Positions 11,460 to 23,177 of a stretch of 64,000 bases of DNA are shown in pieces (position 1 is the first letter of the stretch; each line of letters starts with the position of its first letter). The notes beneath the pieces are model-generated. The model saw only the letters and a list, made by a program, of their open reading frames with translations, was not told the DNA's origin and did not search any database. Position numbers and translations under genes: made by a program. This stretch comes from Schizophyllum amplum (lineage: Eukaryota > Basidiomycota > Agaricomycetes > Agaricales > Schizophyllaceae): NCBI GenBank assembly GCA_007026445.1, contig VDMD01000085.1, forward strand, positions 43,388 to 107,387. Reading direction: 5' to 3'.

Positions 11460-14400
11460 TTGCTGCCGTTACTACGTGGTAGAAAAAACACGGTTCGCAG
11501 TGTACGGGAAGGACGCGTGCATGTCGCGTCCGAGGCCACCGTTATGGCGATATCACGCCTCGCCGACAAGGGATATGGGGCGCGTCCTATACTGCTGGCA
11601 CCTACGTGCAAGCGACGGACGTGGCAGGAGGCGGCGAAGCAGATTGTGTACGCGCTCGAGGCGTGGCGACGCTCGGAGCACGGTGCTGCCAAGCACGGCC
11701 CCATCTTCAACGTGGCGTCGGACGGAGACGCTATCCGACGAGCCGCAATGTTCGTCCTGTGCATGCGAGAGGAGATACGCGAGGGGCACCCTCTCTGGGA
11801 CGCGTTGCATGAGCTATTCGCTCTCGGGTTGAACTCGCGCATCGGCAAGGATAGTCTTACAATGGACTTTGATTACAAACACCTCATCAAACGTGAGTTC
11901 GAGAATACGAGAATATTCGAGCAGCGCTGACACGTCACGTAGGGCTTTGCACATTGCTGTGCTCGAGCGAGGGCATGCTCCTCAACAACCAGCGTGTACA
12001 TAAGGCGCTGCTCACGGTCTGGTTGGAGCGTATACCCGATCGACGGTGGCCCGACACCTCTATCCTCTCCCTTCTAGAGCCTGACGACGCGCAAGATGTC
12101 ACACGCGCTATGAAGCTGCTCCTGCTCATCACCGACATTCATACGATCGATGCCAGCACGCTAGACCCCACCGAGAAACAGGAGTACCGCGCCCTATGCC
12201 TTCTCGGCGAGATGTTCGATGCATTGTTACAGCCGTTCATCAATCGGCACCTATCGATATCCCAGCAGATCACGTCGCTAGTCAAGTTTGGACACATTCT
12301 TTGCGGTCTCTACGTGCAGAACGGCCGCTCTTTCTGCTCGAATCAGCTGTACAGCGACTTCCAATCAATGGTCAAAGCAGCCGTGCTCGTTGTGGTGAAG
12401 ACTCAGAACCTCAATGGAGATCAGAACGTCCATCTTATCCTTGAAGGAGACGATGTCCTCGAAGCCCTCTTCGGACGCATTCGCATGATCGGCGGACACT
12501 CACCCAACGCAAACCTCATCGAGCTCCAGTATCGCTGCCAGTCCGCTATGAACCTCGATGGCACGTACGAAGTTTTTCCAGCTTGGGAGCCGCCGCGTCG
12601 CAGGCTTGCGATGGCAAATGCGCGCGATATGGACCATCTACGGCCTCCCGACTGGAAGGGCAACGTGAGAGCCTCGTCCTGCCATGTGGTTACTTGCTGG
12701 AAAGCAGGAGGCAATGCAGGCGAGGCCACGCTGATCAAGTACGGAGTGCGAGGGAAGCCGTTCGCGCAGCGCTTCGCAGAGCCGGAGACCTGTCTCATGC
12801 ATCCTTTCGGTGGGAAGTACCCCGCCATCTCAAACGAGGTCGACCAGTCCATGTCCGAGCTGTCATCCGACTCTGCTCCCGCAGATGGTGGTCTCTCTGA
12901 GCAGTTCGGTGATTCACCCTCATCCCTCTTCGACTTCGATTTCGATCAGATCGTCGCGGAAGAGTACGCGGCACGCGCGGCTGCTGAAGCGTTAGGTCCG
13001 CCCTCTGCTCTGGCTCAAATCAACGATGCAGGGAAGATGGTTACAAGCAGAGCGCCATCGCGGCGTACTTCGCGACCGGGACCGACAATCACAAGAGCCA
13101 CGACCGCGTGTCACGCGTCCGAGGTCGTCGGGAGACGATGGCCTCCTGTTCAAGCTTGGCGGTCTTTTTGCGACACTTATTTCACCCAACGGACAGGATC
13201 TGGCTCTTGTCGTCGCAAAGGCCACCGTGATCAAGCGCAGAACGGGGCTTACAGCGCGTTCCGAAAACCTCCCCTCTGCGCCCATAGCCGAGATCGCGCT
13301 CCCGTCGTCCGTATACACCGTAACAGCGCAAGTCCTGTCTCTCCATCCCCTCGACACAGTGGGCTCCGCTTGGGTTTGGGACGGAACATTCGTTCGCTTC
13401 TCGACGTCCGCCAAACGCAAACTCGGTGGCAACCTAGCGGTGGAGGGATCTGGTCCAACGCAAAGTCGCGAAGTGACCTTCTCCGTACCCGGCGGCTTGC
13501 TCAAGTCACTCGACTACCAACAGATCGAGTCTCACGAGCTTCCTGACGACATCTTGGGTCCAGCTTTCGAGCTAGAATCAACGTGGATCGTTGACCGTGC
13601 CACACAGCTTGCGTGACGCGTCCGCGTGGTCAGGAATTTGGGAGGTCATCAGGAAGAACAAGGACCTGCAGAGTCATATTCCTATCTTTCACAACGCGCT
13701 CGGGTCCTGCCCTTACACCGTGCCCCGATCTACAGGTAAGTCACTATGGCATCTGTGACCGTTTCTCTTGCACGTTGTTAATTATCTGCCGCCACAGCGC
13801 TTCCTGCGGGTTTGTCGTGGTCCGCGCCTGCGATCGGTGCCGGCGTCGCACTCAAGACCAATAAAAAGCCGTGCAGAATATGTGGCCAGCTCGACGTGAA
13901 GGATGTTGACCGACAAAAGCACGTCGGTATACATATACTTAAGTCTCGATTGCGAGTGCAGGATGATAGCGCTAAAGTCGAGGTAAACAAGCTCTTACCA
14001 TCCACGATGACTGGCTTATACCCTCATAGATGTCGCGCTCTTATCCATGTGGGTTCTGCGGAATCATGTCGTGCCCTGTGGCCATCAAGGGCGGAAGCGT
14101 TGACTCGGCCTGCCCACATACGTACGGATTCAGGACAAAGGAGGGAGGAGAATATCGAGAAAAGCGACCATGCACCAATGTACCCGTGAAGTGCCCGCTG
14201 TGCGGGGAGACGCACTGGAAGTACAACTTCCCGCAGCATTTCACGGATCGGCATCCGTCTTGGGCGTCACAGCCCGAGATCGACGCGACATTCGAATCCA
14301 AGATACGCGTGGAGGTGGCGGAACAGCTCTCCTTGGGCATTCCGGAGGAGATGGTCATCCTATGGCCGCCACAGCGTGCTGGCGCGACGCCCAGTGCCAC

Positions 14401-14476
14401 CGTCGGCGCGAGCCATGTGCCTCCCACCTCACCGAGCCATGGGGACAAAGAAAATGTACCACCAAGCCGCGACTAG
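11460..14476 (+). pseudogene. Frameshifted copy of a large fungal hypothetical-protein family with C-terminal Cys/His clusters
   Basis: Coding-like blocks line up in order but not in one frame. Block 1 (to 11892) joins block 2 (11943 on) by a clean intron, giving DYKHLIKRLCTLLCSSEGML. Block 2 runs to about 13030. The apparent continuation then needs a one-base shift (DGYKQSAIAAYFATGTDNHK), another near 13130 (DDGLLFKLGGLFATLIS), and a third near 13595 (LRDASAWSGIWEVIRKN). Two more clean introns (13735-13797 and 13983-14029) lead to the tail. The tail has CRICG with a later HVGIHI, then YPCGFCG...CPHTYGF and PCTNVPVKCPLCGETHWKYN, which look like paired zinc-binding units. From memory, such proteins are abundant hypothetical proteins in Agaricomycetes. 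The function is unknown to me. The span start is approximate. Three frameshifts argue for a pseudogene, although sequencing error could mimic them. Confidence 0.65.
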
Positions 14477-14989
14477 TATTATTTCGTAGTACATCGTATC
14501 CAATTCATATACAGCAGGTGTCGCGGTCTACATAGCTCGAGCAGAGCGCGGCGCGTTCAGCAGGACAGACGCTTGTCGCTCGATTCAAATCTGGCGATCT
14601 CTCCAAAAATGGGATGGCATGCGTGATGGACCATCAGAATCCAGGCCTTACTCCACCGCACGCGAGACTCCACTTATCCAAGATCCAACGATCTGCTACC
14701 TCTTGCCTTTCGCGCCGACCGCTGACAGGGGCCTGCCCGACCTCGTCAACACTCAGCGCAAGCGGTCGATTCCGCTTGGACACATGACGGTTATCGCAGT
14801 ACTGTGGTGGGCCGGTTCCGCCTGCCTAATCCGGATTCCGGAGCTAACTTAGCTCACGCTGATGCGCGCTGAGCGGCTGCGCGGCAAAAAAGCACAACTA
14901 CCATCTTGTCGAGGGTCCGGATGAGGTCTATACAATTGCCTGCGTTTATGCTGGAGCATCCTGCAGTCAACATTCACAGGACAGGCCTC

Positions 14990-14997
14990 TATATAAG
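14990..14997 (+). promoter_or_regulatory. TATA-like box
   Basis: TATATAAG lies about 90 bp before the chosen start of the zinc-finger gene. It sits only 12 bp before another ATG at 15009, which would place that ATG upstream of a normal transcription start. I therefore preferred the ATG at 15085. Confidence 0.4.
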
Positions 14998-15084
14998 TGG
15001 GCTGGAAGATGTGTAGATTCTCACTGAGCCTTCCCTCTACTGCCCACCGGAAGATTCACCGTACAAATAAGGTTGCGGCAGTTG

Positions 15085-17150
15085 ATGTGCGCGAACACGT
15101 GCCATCAACGGCGTTTGCCGGGCTCAGTCCGGCCCTCCTACCCTTCTGTCCTCAGCAACCCATTCGATACCAACACGTCGCTAGCCCAGCATAGCGAGCT
15201 GTTTCCACCTGTTGGGGTCACGAACTCACCGTTTGACATTGGTGCAACACAGCCACGCCACGACGAAAGCGCTCTCATCTCTCACAGTCATGAGGTTCCT
15301 CATGTCAATGGTCTCTCTGTCAGGCCAAACCGTCAGGAGTCCCTATGGAGCGGTGATCTGCTTCCCTGTATCCCGCATACCGTGACTACGGGCGGGTATC
15401 AAGCGGGCGAGAACTGGAATGTCCCAAATGGCGGTAGGGGCTATGGGTGCATGTTTCTTCCTTTATTGATGCGCAAACCTTTTCAGACGGTCATAGCTTG
15501 ACGCTCCAGGAAAGCTGGACCGACGAGCGCGTGGCGATGGATCTGTCTCGTGAAATTTTCTCTGGTGCGTCTTTCTGAATATGGCGACCAACGGTTAGTC
15601 GAGTATTGATGCAGGAGGCTTGACTTCAGATGCCTCCGACTCTTGGCGTTTTTTCTCTTCTAGTACCGTCAGTCATCACAGCCTCCAGCCGTATACGTCC
15701 AACACTGCAGCGGTCCCTGTCTCAACGTTGTCACGGTCTTCTTGGCTCCCTTGTGAGGGAACAGCGACGAGTCAAGGCCGGTATTCGGATGCTAAGACTG
15801 GTCGTACGTATTTCTTCTCTTCAAGTGATTGTAAGCTGCTAAGATGCGCTAAAGTCCCCGCCGGCCTCGACCACGGTACTCAGGTCATGGAGGGTTATCA
15901 AAGTACAGCTTTGGATACGCTTATCACGCCAGGTGGGTCAGCCAAAAACAAAAGCAAAGTAGTAGCCCCGTGCTGAACAAGGGTATAGGTAGTAGTGCTG
16001 CTGACATCGCGGGACGCTCGATAGCTTCACCCAACATCTATGGCGATATCCAGGCAGCTGAGCCGCCCGGAGCGACCTTTCCTACCAGTGCACATCTGCT
16101 TTCGGACAACTCCATTGTGCTCAATTCTTGTTGGGACGGAGGTCAGTGATCTGAATGTTCAGAGCATGGCACGACTAACTTTGAGCACCAGTCTACTCGA
16201 ATAACTTTGACTGTGGTGGGCAGCTCGGCGAGATGGATGGGCGTATGCCGACGAACGCCTCTGATGCATCTTTTCAAGCGATTCTCGGTGCGTTTCGTCC
16301 CACATTGCATGCGACTCTCTGGTGATTACCAGAAATATGTTTGCGCTTTCAGATACTATCGATTTGAGCCGAATCGACCCCTTTGCCGTTGACGGTGGTT
16401 CCGACGAGCGATCGGGTTCGGCGCACCCGATAGCCCAGCGCAGAGATATCTTGAGCAGCGACGGTCGGTGGTGCGATCTTGTAGTTTGCACCGTCGCTCA
16501 TGTGGACATCAGTTCCCGAAGGCCATCATCTCGAGTCTCAAGCCACCAGCATCCACGACAGTGCTATGGGCAACTCACTCATCGCAGATGGTATGTCTCA
16601 GACGTCTGTCGCGGTGGCCTCACGGTGATTGGCGCTGATCCTCGCCGCAGGTGGTACTGACCTCAGTTCTGGTCGGAGACCTCACCTGACCCATTCCAAA
16701 GGGGGCTGTCATATTGCGCGGCAGACCTTGTCGTCCTCCGGGCCTCCCTCAGTAGAGTCCTTCGCGACTAGTGCTATCTTGGCTGTCGATGCCCCAGAGC
16801 CGGGGCCGGACGCGTTGGGCTTGGAGATAGGCAGCTCAGCTCGAAGGGCGGCAGCGGCTCGTCGTCGCGGTCCCAACGCCTCTATCGTCGCAAGTTGCCA
16901 CTGTGGAACTACCTTCACGGGGAAATATAGCTATGACAGTGTGTACTAGTCCTCGCTCACTGCTCATCGGTGATTCACAGGGCTCTTTACAGACCACTTG
17001 AAGATCCACGAGCGAAAGTTGAAATATGCTTGCAGCGCTTCTGGCTGCACGTCGCGATTCAACACTCGCGGGAATCTCACATCGCACGAACGGCGTTGTC
17101 GGAGGGTACTTATCGAGAAGCTTTCTCGCCCCGGCCCTTCGACGGCCTAG
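15085..17150 (+). CDS. C2H2-type zinc-finger protein, probable transcription factor
   Basis: About eleven small exons join in phase, with donors such as 15434 (GTAGGGG) and many phase-1 junctions. The product is mostly hydrophilic and S/T/D/G-rich with no recognisable domain until its C-terminus. There, one unit reads CHCGTTFTGKYSYDS-RLFTDHLKIH and the next CSASGCTSRFNTRGNLTSHERRC. The first has the Cys pair, Phe and paired His of a C2H2 finger. The second has C-x4-C, then His and a final Cys in place of the usual second His. The arrangement suggests a DNA-binding regulator, but target and pathway cannot be read from sequence. The start is uncertain: 15085 is the first in-frame ATG after a stop at 15066, and an upstream mini-exon from 15009 is possible. 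The stop at 17148-17150 follows the last finger by about 12 residues. Confidence 0.65.
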
Positions 17151-17844
17151 TTCGACTGCCATACCATCCTCGTGAGTTAGATCGTACAATGAACTTCTCT
17201 ATGCTCATTCCCTTGCTCATTCCACTGGGATAGGCTCGACGTGCCTGTACAATACTGGAAACACTATCCCCGGTGACTTACACCTGCCTCTCTTGCCTCT
17301 AGAATCTGCCCGACTACCAGGCTATTGAAACAGCTATCATTTATTTACTAGTACTCTGGTCTGCTTTGCTATTGTCGAAATGCTATCCCGATACCCACAT
17401 CCCACTTGTGCTACCACGGCCAACAGACGACGATCACAGCCATGCATGTTCCACTCCTCGAGCCGCTCCTTCATCCTTTCCTAAGTCCAAGTTGACGCGC
17501 CCCGTCGACACTGAGTACCATCGAGACCTGTTCAGCGGTGCGCCCTCGACCACCAGCGCTTGTCCTCCGCCCTCGTCACATCGCAATCGTGAAGCAGAAA
17601 TCGAATAATCAACGACGCGAAGATGGCGACAAGTCTGGCGTCTGCAGACTGCCGCTTCCAGTTACCCAATGTCATGACCCTACCGGCCATTTCTCCTGGA
17701 AAATTGCAAGCAGAAAGTGTCCTAGATGCCAAATGATCTCGAGCAGATTCGACTCTAGATGGTCAGGAACCTTCGTTATATCATACTGTCGAATAATAAG
17801 TACAATGTGCTAGAATACAGATGTCCATGGTTCTTTTGTATGGA
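17151..17844. other. Convergent intergenic stretch, nothing recognised
   Basis: This lies between the 3' ends of the zinc-finger gene (+) and the DUF3429 gene (-). It probably holds both 3' untranslated regions. An 80-codon open frame near 17366 has no recognisable content and was left out. Confidence 0.45.
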
Positions 17845-19030
17845 TTACTCCTTCTTCTCTCCTTCCGCGGCCTCGCCCTCGCTTCCACCCTCCCCTTCAC
17901 TCGCCTCACTCTTCCCCTCCTCCTCCGCATCACGCTTCTTCAAGACCACGAACGCCTCGTCGCTTCCGCCAGCCTCATCTGCGAGGACAGTGGTGATGGG
18001 CGCGTCAGCGGGGAGTGCGCGAACGTTCTCGCTGTTGCCTGCATAAGTGTCAGCGCTGCGCGCTGGGTCAAGAACAGGGTCTTGACTCACCCTTCTTCTG
18101 CAAAAGCTCTCTGCGCTCTTCCCTCAACTCATCCAGCTCATGACTGACCAGCCCGTGGCCGCCGACAGGACCCCACCAAGAGGTGGCAGCGACGGACCCG
18201 ATGATGCAGGTACCGACAAGGAAAGAGAGGTAGAACCGGTACTGCGAGTACCATCTCGGAGCTGCTCGAGAGTAAGCAAGCAACGCAACCAGCTAGTGAC
18301 GCATACACTCACTCCATCCGTTCCCGGTCGCCTTCCAGTCTGCCCACCACATCCCCGTGAAGCCGAACCACTGCACCAAAAGAGCCATGACTGGGTCCAG
18401 CGCGAGCGTCGGCCAGGCATATAGCACGGGGGCAGCACCCAGAGCAAGGCGCGCGTATCCCTTCTTCCCTCCGTATTCGGCGAACTCCATTCCCCAGTGC
18501 AGCGCGCCGAGGAAGCTGAGCATGACAGCGCCGTATGTCGCCTGCACCTGCAGCGCCTGGTGTAGGATGGTGATCGCGAGTCCGGGATCCATACCCGCAC
18601 CCGCGCCAGCGGCAGCGAGCCCGGCCTGTCTGGCGAGGTATCCAGTAGCGACTGAGGCGCCAACGTACGGGAGACCGCCTGCCAGGCCAAAGACCATCAC
18701 GGGCTTCGGTACCGTTCCAGCGACGCGTGCAGTGGTGGAGAGGAAGCTGGCATCGGTGGGGGCGACGGTGTCTGCATTGGTGCCGTAGTTTGCACCGGCG
18801 ATGGCTTTAGCTACGTCGCCGCCTGCGTTGCCGAGCTCCTCCTTGACATTGAGCGCAGCCTGGTCGAGGGACTGCGAGCCGGGTTTGTTGGATATGGAGG
18901 ACGCGACGGTGCGAGGGGAGGATGTGGTGATCGGGCGAGCTAGACGAGTGAAAGCGAGGGGAGCGACTGGCGCGAAAGACGACGCGCGCAATGAGGGCGC
19001 GGTGCGAGCGGCGAGGGTGCGGATAATCAT
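17845..19030 (-). CDS. DUF3429/TMEM69-type mitochondrial membrane protein
   Basis: Three exons (19030-18313, 18261-18091, 18038-17845) join in phase to 360 residues. The N-terminus is rich in Arg, Ala, Ser and Thr without acids for the first ~45 residues, like a mitochondrial targeting sequence. Four or five hydrophobic spans follow (about residues 105-260), including LHWGMEFAEYGG, LYAWPTLALDPVMALLVQWF and WWADWK-TPRWYSQYRFYLSF. These fit the DUF3429 family to which human TMEM69 belongs. The function of that family is not settled. The last ~60 residues are charged (EGEGGSEGEAAEGEKKE) and follow a predicted basic/acidic helix (SHELDELREERRELLQKKG). The gene is divergent from proline dehydrogenase with about 860 bp between the starts, and both products appear mitochondrial. 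Confidence 0.75.
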
Positions 19031-19887
19031 GGTGGTCAGAGCAGAAAGTGGAAAGCGAGGATGGGAAGGGGGAAGTTTAAGTAGCGGGCATACGGCGGAG
19101 CGGTGGGGTTGACGTCACCTGGCGCGTCAGTGGGACGCGTCGATCTCGTGAGAAGCACACAATGAATGACAAGTCCTCGGGCGCGTATGTTCGTGCCGAC
19201 CAGGTGCCGGCCGAGCGGGAGAAGAGTCTGCGCAACGGGCAGGAGGCGCGACGAAAGCAAGTTGAACAAACGTCATGGGGGAGGGAAGCAAGACGCGATC
19301 GAGACGCGTCGATCGCGTCGCGCGCCGCGCCCAGCGCGTCCGCCGACGGCCTCTGCCGGGTGTGCGTCTATCTTCGATTGTTGGTCAGCCTTACTCAGCT
19401 TGTAGCCTTTCGAGAGTATATAGGCCCGACGCGTTCAAAACCTGCAATCTTCCTGCTTTCTTCCTCACACCACGACGAGCTGCTCTGAACGAACTCGTGC
19501 GAACTTCCAAAGTCTCTTGTTGGTCGCGTGGCGTGGAGTCGCACCCCTGTTTGCCGCCGGCTGCCTCGTCCTATTTTTCTTTGCACCCCCGACGCCCGGC
19601 CCAGATGGCTCGTGTAAGGCGCCCTCGCTCGCTGCTGCCTGCGCCACGCGATAAGCCAGCACCCGCGATCTCATCGGATAAGCCGCGGAGGTAATCGTGC
19701 GCGCGTCGGCCACGCCCTCCCGATGATAAGTAACAAGACACCCTGAGCTCCGAGCTGTCTCGTTTCCGAGTCACCCGGTCCTGCACAGGCCTCCTCGTCT
19801 CTTGCGCTCATCCTCTTGCGCGCCTGGCAACGTGAGCCTAGCGTTGATCACCTGCGCCGCTCATTCAGCGCCTCCTCACTCCCTGCC
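19031..19887. promoter_or_regulatory. Shared divergent intergenic region
   Basis: This 857-bp region separates the starts of two divergent genes whose products both look mitochondrial. A TATATA-like motif lies near 19415. I could not find a convincing CGG-N10-CCG site of the kind used by the yeast proline regulator Put3. Co-regulation is only a suggestion from layout. Confidence 0.35.
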
Positions 19888-21895
19888 ATGGCCTCTCGAC
19901 TCTTTGCGCGCTCCGCCCTTCGCCGCCCCCTCCTCGGCGCCGCACTGACCGCGAGCGTCTTTGCGGGCAGCCGCCTTCATGCGGACGCGCAGCCGGTCTC
20001 ACCTAGCGAGCCGCTCTCCTCCCTGGTCCGCGCCTACGTCGTCTATACTCTCTGCAGCTTCCCAGTGATCGTCGATTCGAGTCCCAAGGTGCGCTTTCCT
20101 CCCATGCACCTCGCTGCATACTTCTTCCCGTTAAACGACTCTACTTACCCGCAAATGATAGATCCTCTCCTACCTCACCTCCGTCCCCGGCCTTCGCACC
20201 CTCACCGAGGGCATCGTCCGTGTCACGTTCTTCGACCAGTTCGTAGGCGGCGACACGGCCGAGGGCTGCATTCCCCTCCTTCGCAACCTCCGCGCGCGCA
20301 ACACCGGCGCCTTGTTTGCCTACTCCGTCGAGGTTGATGAGAATGCGGCGATGGGCGCGGATGGCGCCGCGGACCTGAGCGGCCCGTCCCCTCACGCGCA
20401 GATCGTCAACGAGATGGTGCACTCAATTGACGTCGCTGCCGATTTCGAGGATGCCCTCCCCTCGGATGCTTTCGTGCAAGGTAGTAAGCCGGCCCCCACA
20501 TCCCGCAAAACATGGGTCGCTGTCAAGCTCACTGCCCTCCTACCGGACGCACATGCCCTTCACCGCCTCTCTTCGCACATCCTTGCCGCGCGGAAGACCT
20601 ACCGGGACTCGGTCAAGCCGAAGCTGGCAGAGGTCGAGTTCCCTGGTGCACCGCACGACAATGACCTCGATGCTGTACTGGGAAAGGACGCGGTAATTAA
20701 GGGGAAGGAGGGGGCGATCCCCGCGAAGCTGCCAGCGCCTCTTACGCAGGCGGATGCGCTTGCATTGGCGCAGCTCTACAGCGATTTGTGCAGGATATGC
20801 GCGCGGGCGCAGGAGCGGGGAGTCCGAATCATCATCGACGCTGAGTATAGGTGCGTACGTCTTCCTAACCCTTTATGCAGCATTCGCTGACGCAAGCCTG
20901 TACACCTCAGCTGGTACGAACCCGCCATCGATGCGTTCACTCACGCGCTTATGCGCCGGTTCAACGTCTTGGATGGTGGTTAGTGACTCCCTCTCAGCGT
21001 ATCCCTTCGGCCCTCTGACTCATGCCCTTTCTCAGACGCCACCAAAGTTCAGCCCCTTATCTACGGAACCTACCAGGCATACTTGAGAAGGTGATTCTCC
21101 CTCTTTTCCAATGATATCCAACGCCCACTCACCTTCCTCCTCAGAACCCCCGCTCACCTCGCTCGCGCTGCCGCCGATGCCGCTGCCGGAGGCTACTCCC
21201 TTGGCGTCAAGCTCGTCCGCGGTGCCTACCACCCGTTTGAGACTGGCGCCTGGCAGGCTGCGCGCACCGCCCTCGCCGACATCAAGGATCCCGAGCTGGC
21301 AAAGCTCGCGCGCATCTCGCTGGTCCCTGGCGCACCGCACCCACCCGTATGGACAGAGAAGCCGGAAACGGACGCGTCCTACGATAGGTGTGCGGAGACG
21401 CTGGTGGGGTGGATTGCGCAGGACGTGAAGAACGCGCAGGGGAAGAGCGCGAAGGGCAAGCCGGTGCAGCCGCGCATCGGTGTGTTGTTTGGGACGCATA
21501 ACTGGGCGAGCTGTGCGGGTATCTTGGGCTCGGTGGAGAAGGCGGGCTTGGGGAAGCGGGAGTCGCCGGAGGGCCCTTTGGTGATTTCGCCGGAGGTGAC
21601 GGGGAGGTTGACGATTGGGCAGCTTTATGGGATGAGCGATGATCTGACAGCGAGCGTGGTGGGGAGGGTGAAGAGCGCGGAGCCGTTTGTGATCAAGTGC
21701 GTGCTAGTCCCTGTACATCGTCGTATACCCCTGACTCGACCCTCACCTAGATACGTCCCCTACGGCGCTCTTAAGGAGGTCCTGCCCTACCTCGGTCGCC
21801 GCGCGATCGAGAACAAGAGCATGCTGTTCGGACAGGGCGGCGCAGCGCACGAGAGGCAGCGGGCGTGGTCAGAGTTTTGGGCGAGGGTGTGGTAA
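19888..21895 (+). CDS. PUT1: Proline dehydrogenase, mitochondrial (PUT1-type)
   Basis: Six exons (19888-20088, 20162-20850, 20911-20978, 21036-21090, 21145-21696, 21751-21895) join in phase to 569 residues. The N-terminus is a basic, Arg/Ser/Ala-rich presequence. Family blocks appear in order: VTFFDQFVGGDT, VKLTALLPD, IIIDAEYSW, YGTYQAYLRR, YSLGVKLVRGAYH, VLFGTHNWAS, QLYGMSDDL, and YVPYGALKEVLPYLGRRAIE near the end. These match the FAD-binding proline dehydrogenase barrel. The enzyme oxidises proline to pyrroline-5-carboxylate in the mitochondrion and passes electrons to the respiratory chain. The product is about 90 residues longer than yeast Put1. The extra length lies mainly in loops such as the one near KTYRDSVKPKLAEVEFPG. 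The third donor is ambiguous between two GT sites four bases apart; the GTTAGT choice keeps an extra Gly. Confidence 0.95.
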
Positions 21896-22204
21896 GGAGA
21901 AGGCTTCCGTGGAGGAGTTAGAGTCAGTGACGAACGATGAGGGACGGAGAGAACCCAGGTTGATAAGCGCGGCGAGAGAACAGGACGGACTGGGTGACGG
22001 ATTCACGACCTTGGATTTTTGTGTTTGTTGTACTAGACGGTTCGCTCATGGATTGTATACACTGATTACGGTGCTGTTGTACACTCGGGATACATTTGTT
22101 GTGGGCTTTCCAGGGAGGCGTTTCGGCCAGTGACCGGTGACCGGTCACCCACAGTACAATGCTGTGAGAGCAAGTAATGCAGGGTTGCCACATATATCCG
22201 GCGC
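21896..22204. other. Convergent intergenic stretch
   Basis: This 309-bp stretch holds the 3' flank of proline dehydrogenase and of the small gene on the opposite strand. It contains a short perfect palindrome, TGACCGGTGACCGGTCA, near 22131-22147. No gene is seen. Confidence 0.4.
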
Positions 22205-22888
22205 CTAAGAAATTGCACCGACGACCATCTCAGTAGGACGCTTTCCCTGTATGCAGACACCATCATTAGGCACCTTCAGTAGCAGTGATGCTGGAATGCC
22301 GCATAAAGCGCACTTACCAGACCCAGTACGTCTAGCCTTCGCACTTCTGAGTATATAAGTGCGAGTAGGAGGAATTTGAGCTGCGCGGGTGGGATGTTGA
22401 GCTCGATTGTCAATTGGGCGGGCTCGTTCTTGTGAACAATGTGCGAGCGGGCTGAACGGAAGTAGGCGACGGGGGTGTCAGGGGAGGAGAGGTCTTTGGC
22501 CTATGGTTCGGGTGGTGGCGATAGAGCGTGAAATTAGCGTCCGGCCAGCATCATTGAACGGTAAACTACCAACCGTCCATTCCTCGGTCTCATTCCCGTA
22601 TCGCAGCTCGTACTCGACCTGCCCCCATTGCCATACGCGCGCGCTCGTTAGCCTCCCCTTGACCCATACTTTGCGCTCCACGCTGTCGATGGGCAGCCTC
22701 TCCCCGTCGATGTCGAAGGAGCGCTCGGGCCAGTTAATGGACGCGGTCGGGGTGCCACTCAGGCTTGTTACCCCGCGCACGCGCCCGGGGGCCGTAGTGC
22801 TCAAGGTGTAGGCGGGATCGCTGCTGACGCCGGCGGGAACGAGCGCGCCGTTGAGGATGTGTGGCTTGGTGAAGGTAAGAGTTTGCAT
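22205..22888 (-). CDS. Small paralogous protein A (DUF6593-like), about 179 residues
   Basis: Exons 22888-22574 and 22500-22318 are well supported by phase and by alignment with the two paralogs downstream. The last exon (22246-22205) is my best guess. Shared landmarks are ILNGAL near the start, RGVTSLSGTPT, INWPERSFDIDGE, ERKVWVKGRLTSARVWQW, YELRYGN, SHIVHKNEPAQLTIEL and LLLALIYSEVRRLDV. The layout of short beta-strand-like blocks, W-Q-W and a final hydrophobic strand with an R-R motif resembles the fungal DUF6593 family, but this is recognition from memory. There is no signal peptide or membrane span. The function is unknown. All three copies have the same two-intron structure, which implies local duplication. 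Confidence 0.7.
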
Positions 22889-23177
22889 GATGGTTGGGAG
22901 TGGGAAGCTCTGTCGGATACGGTGCATCTTTGCAAGTAACAGCATAGACGTCTGGTGACTCAACACGGGCACTAGCGCTGGTACTTAGGACGGTCCAGGG
23001 TGGAGACCTTGATGTGGCATCACTTTGCTGTCAGTTGATAAGAGGGACTTGATATATCGTGTACGCGGAGCACTGCTTGGCTTGGTACCCGCGGCGAAAG
23101 GACTCCGACGCAGATGAGTGGGTAAGACGAAGTTGCGGGCTGCTTTGAAGATTGTTGCCATATCATCATCTCTTGTA
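22889..23177. other. Upstream flank of paralog A
   Basis: No gene is seen between paralog A and the MITE-like element. The region probably holds the promoter of paralog A, but no clear TATA box is visible. Confidence 0.35.
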
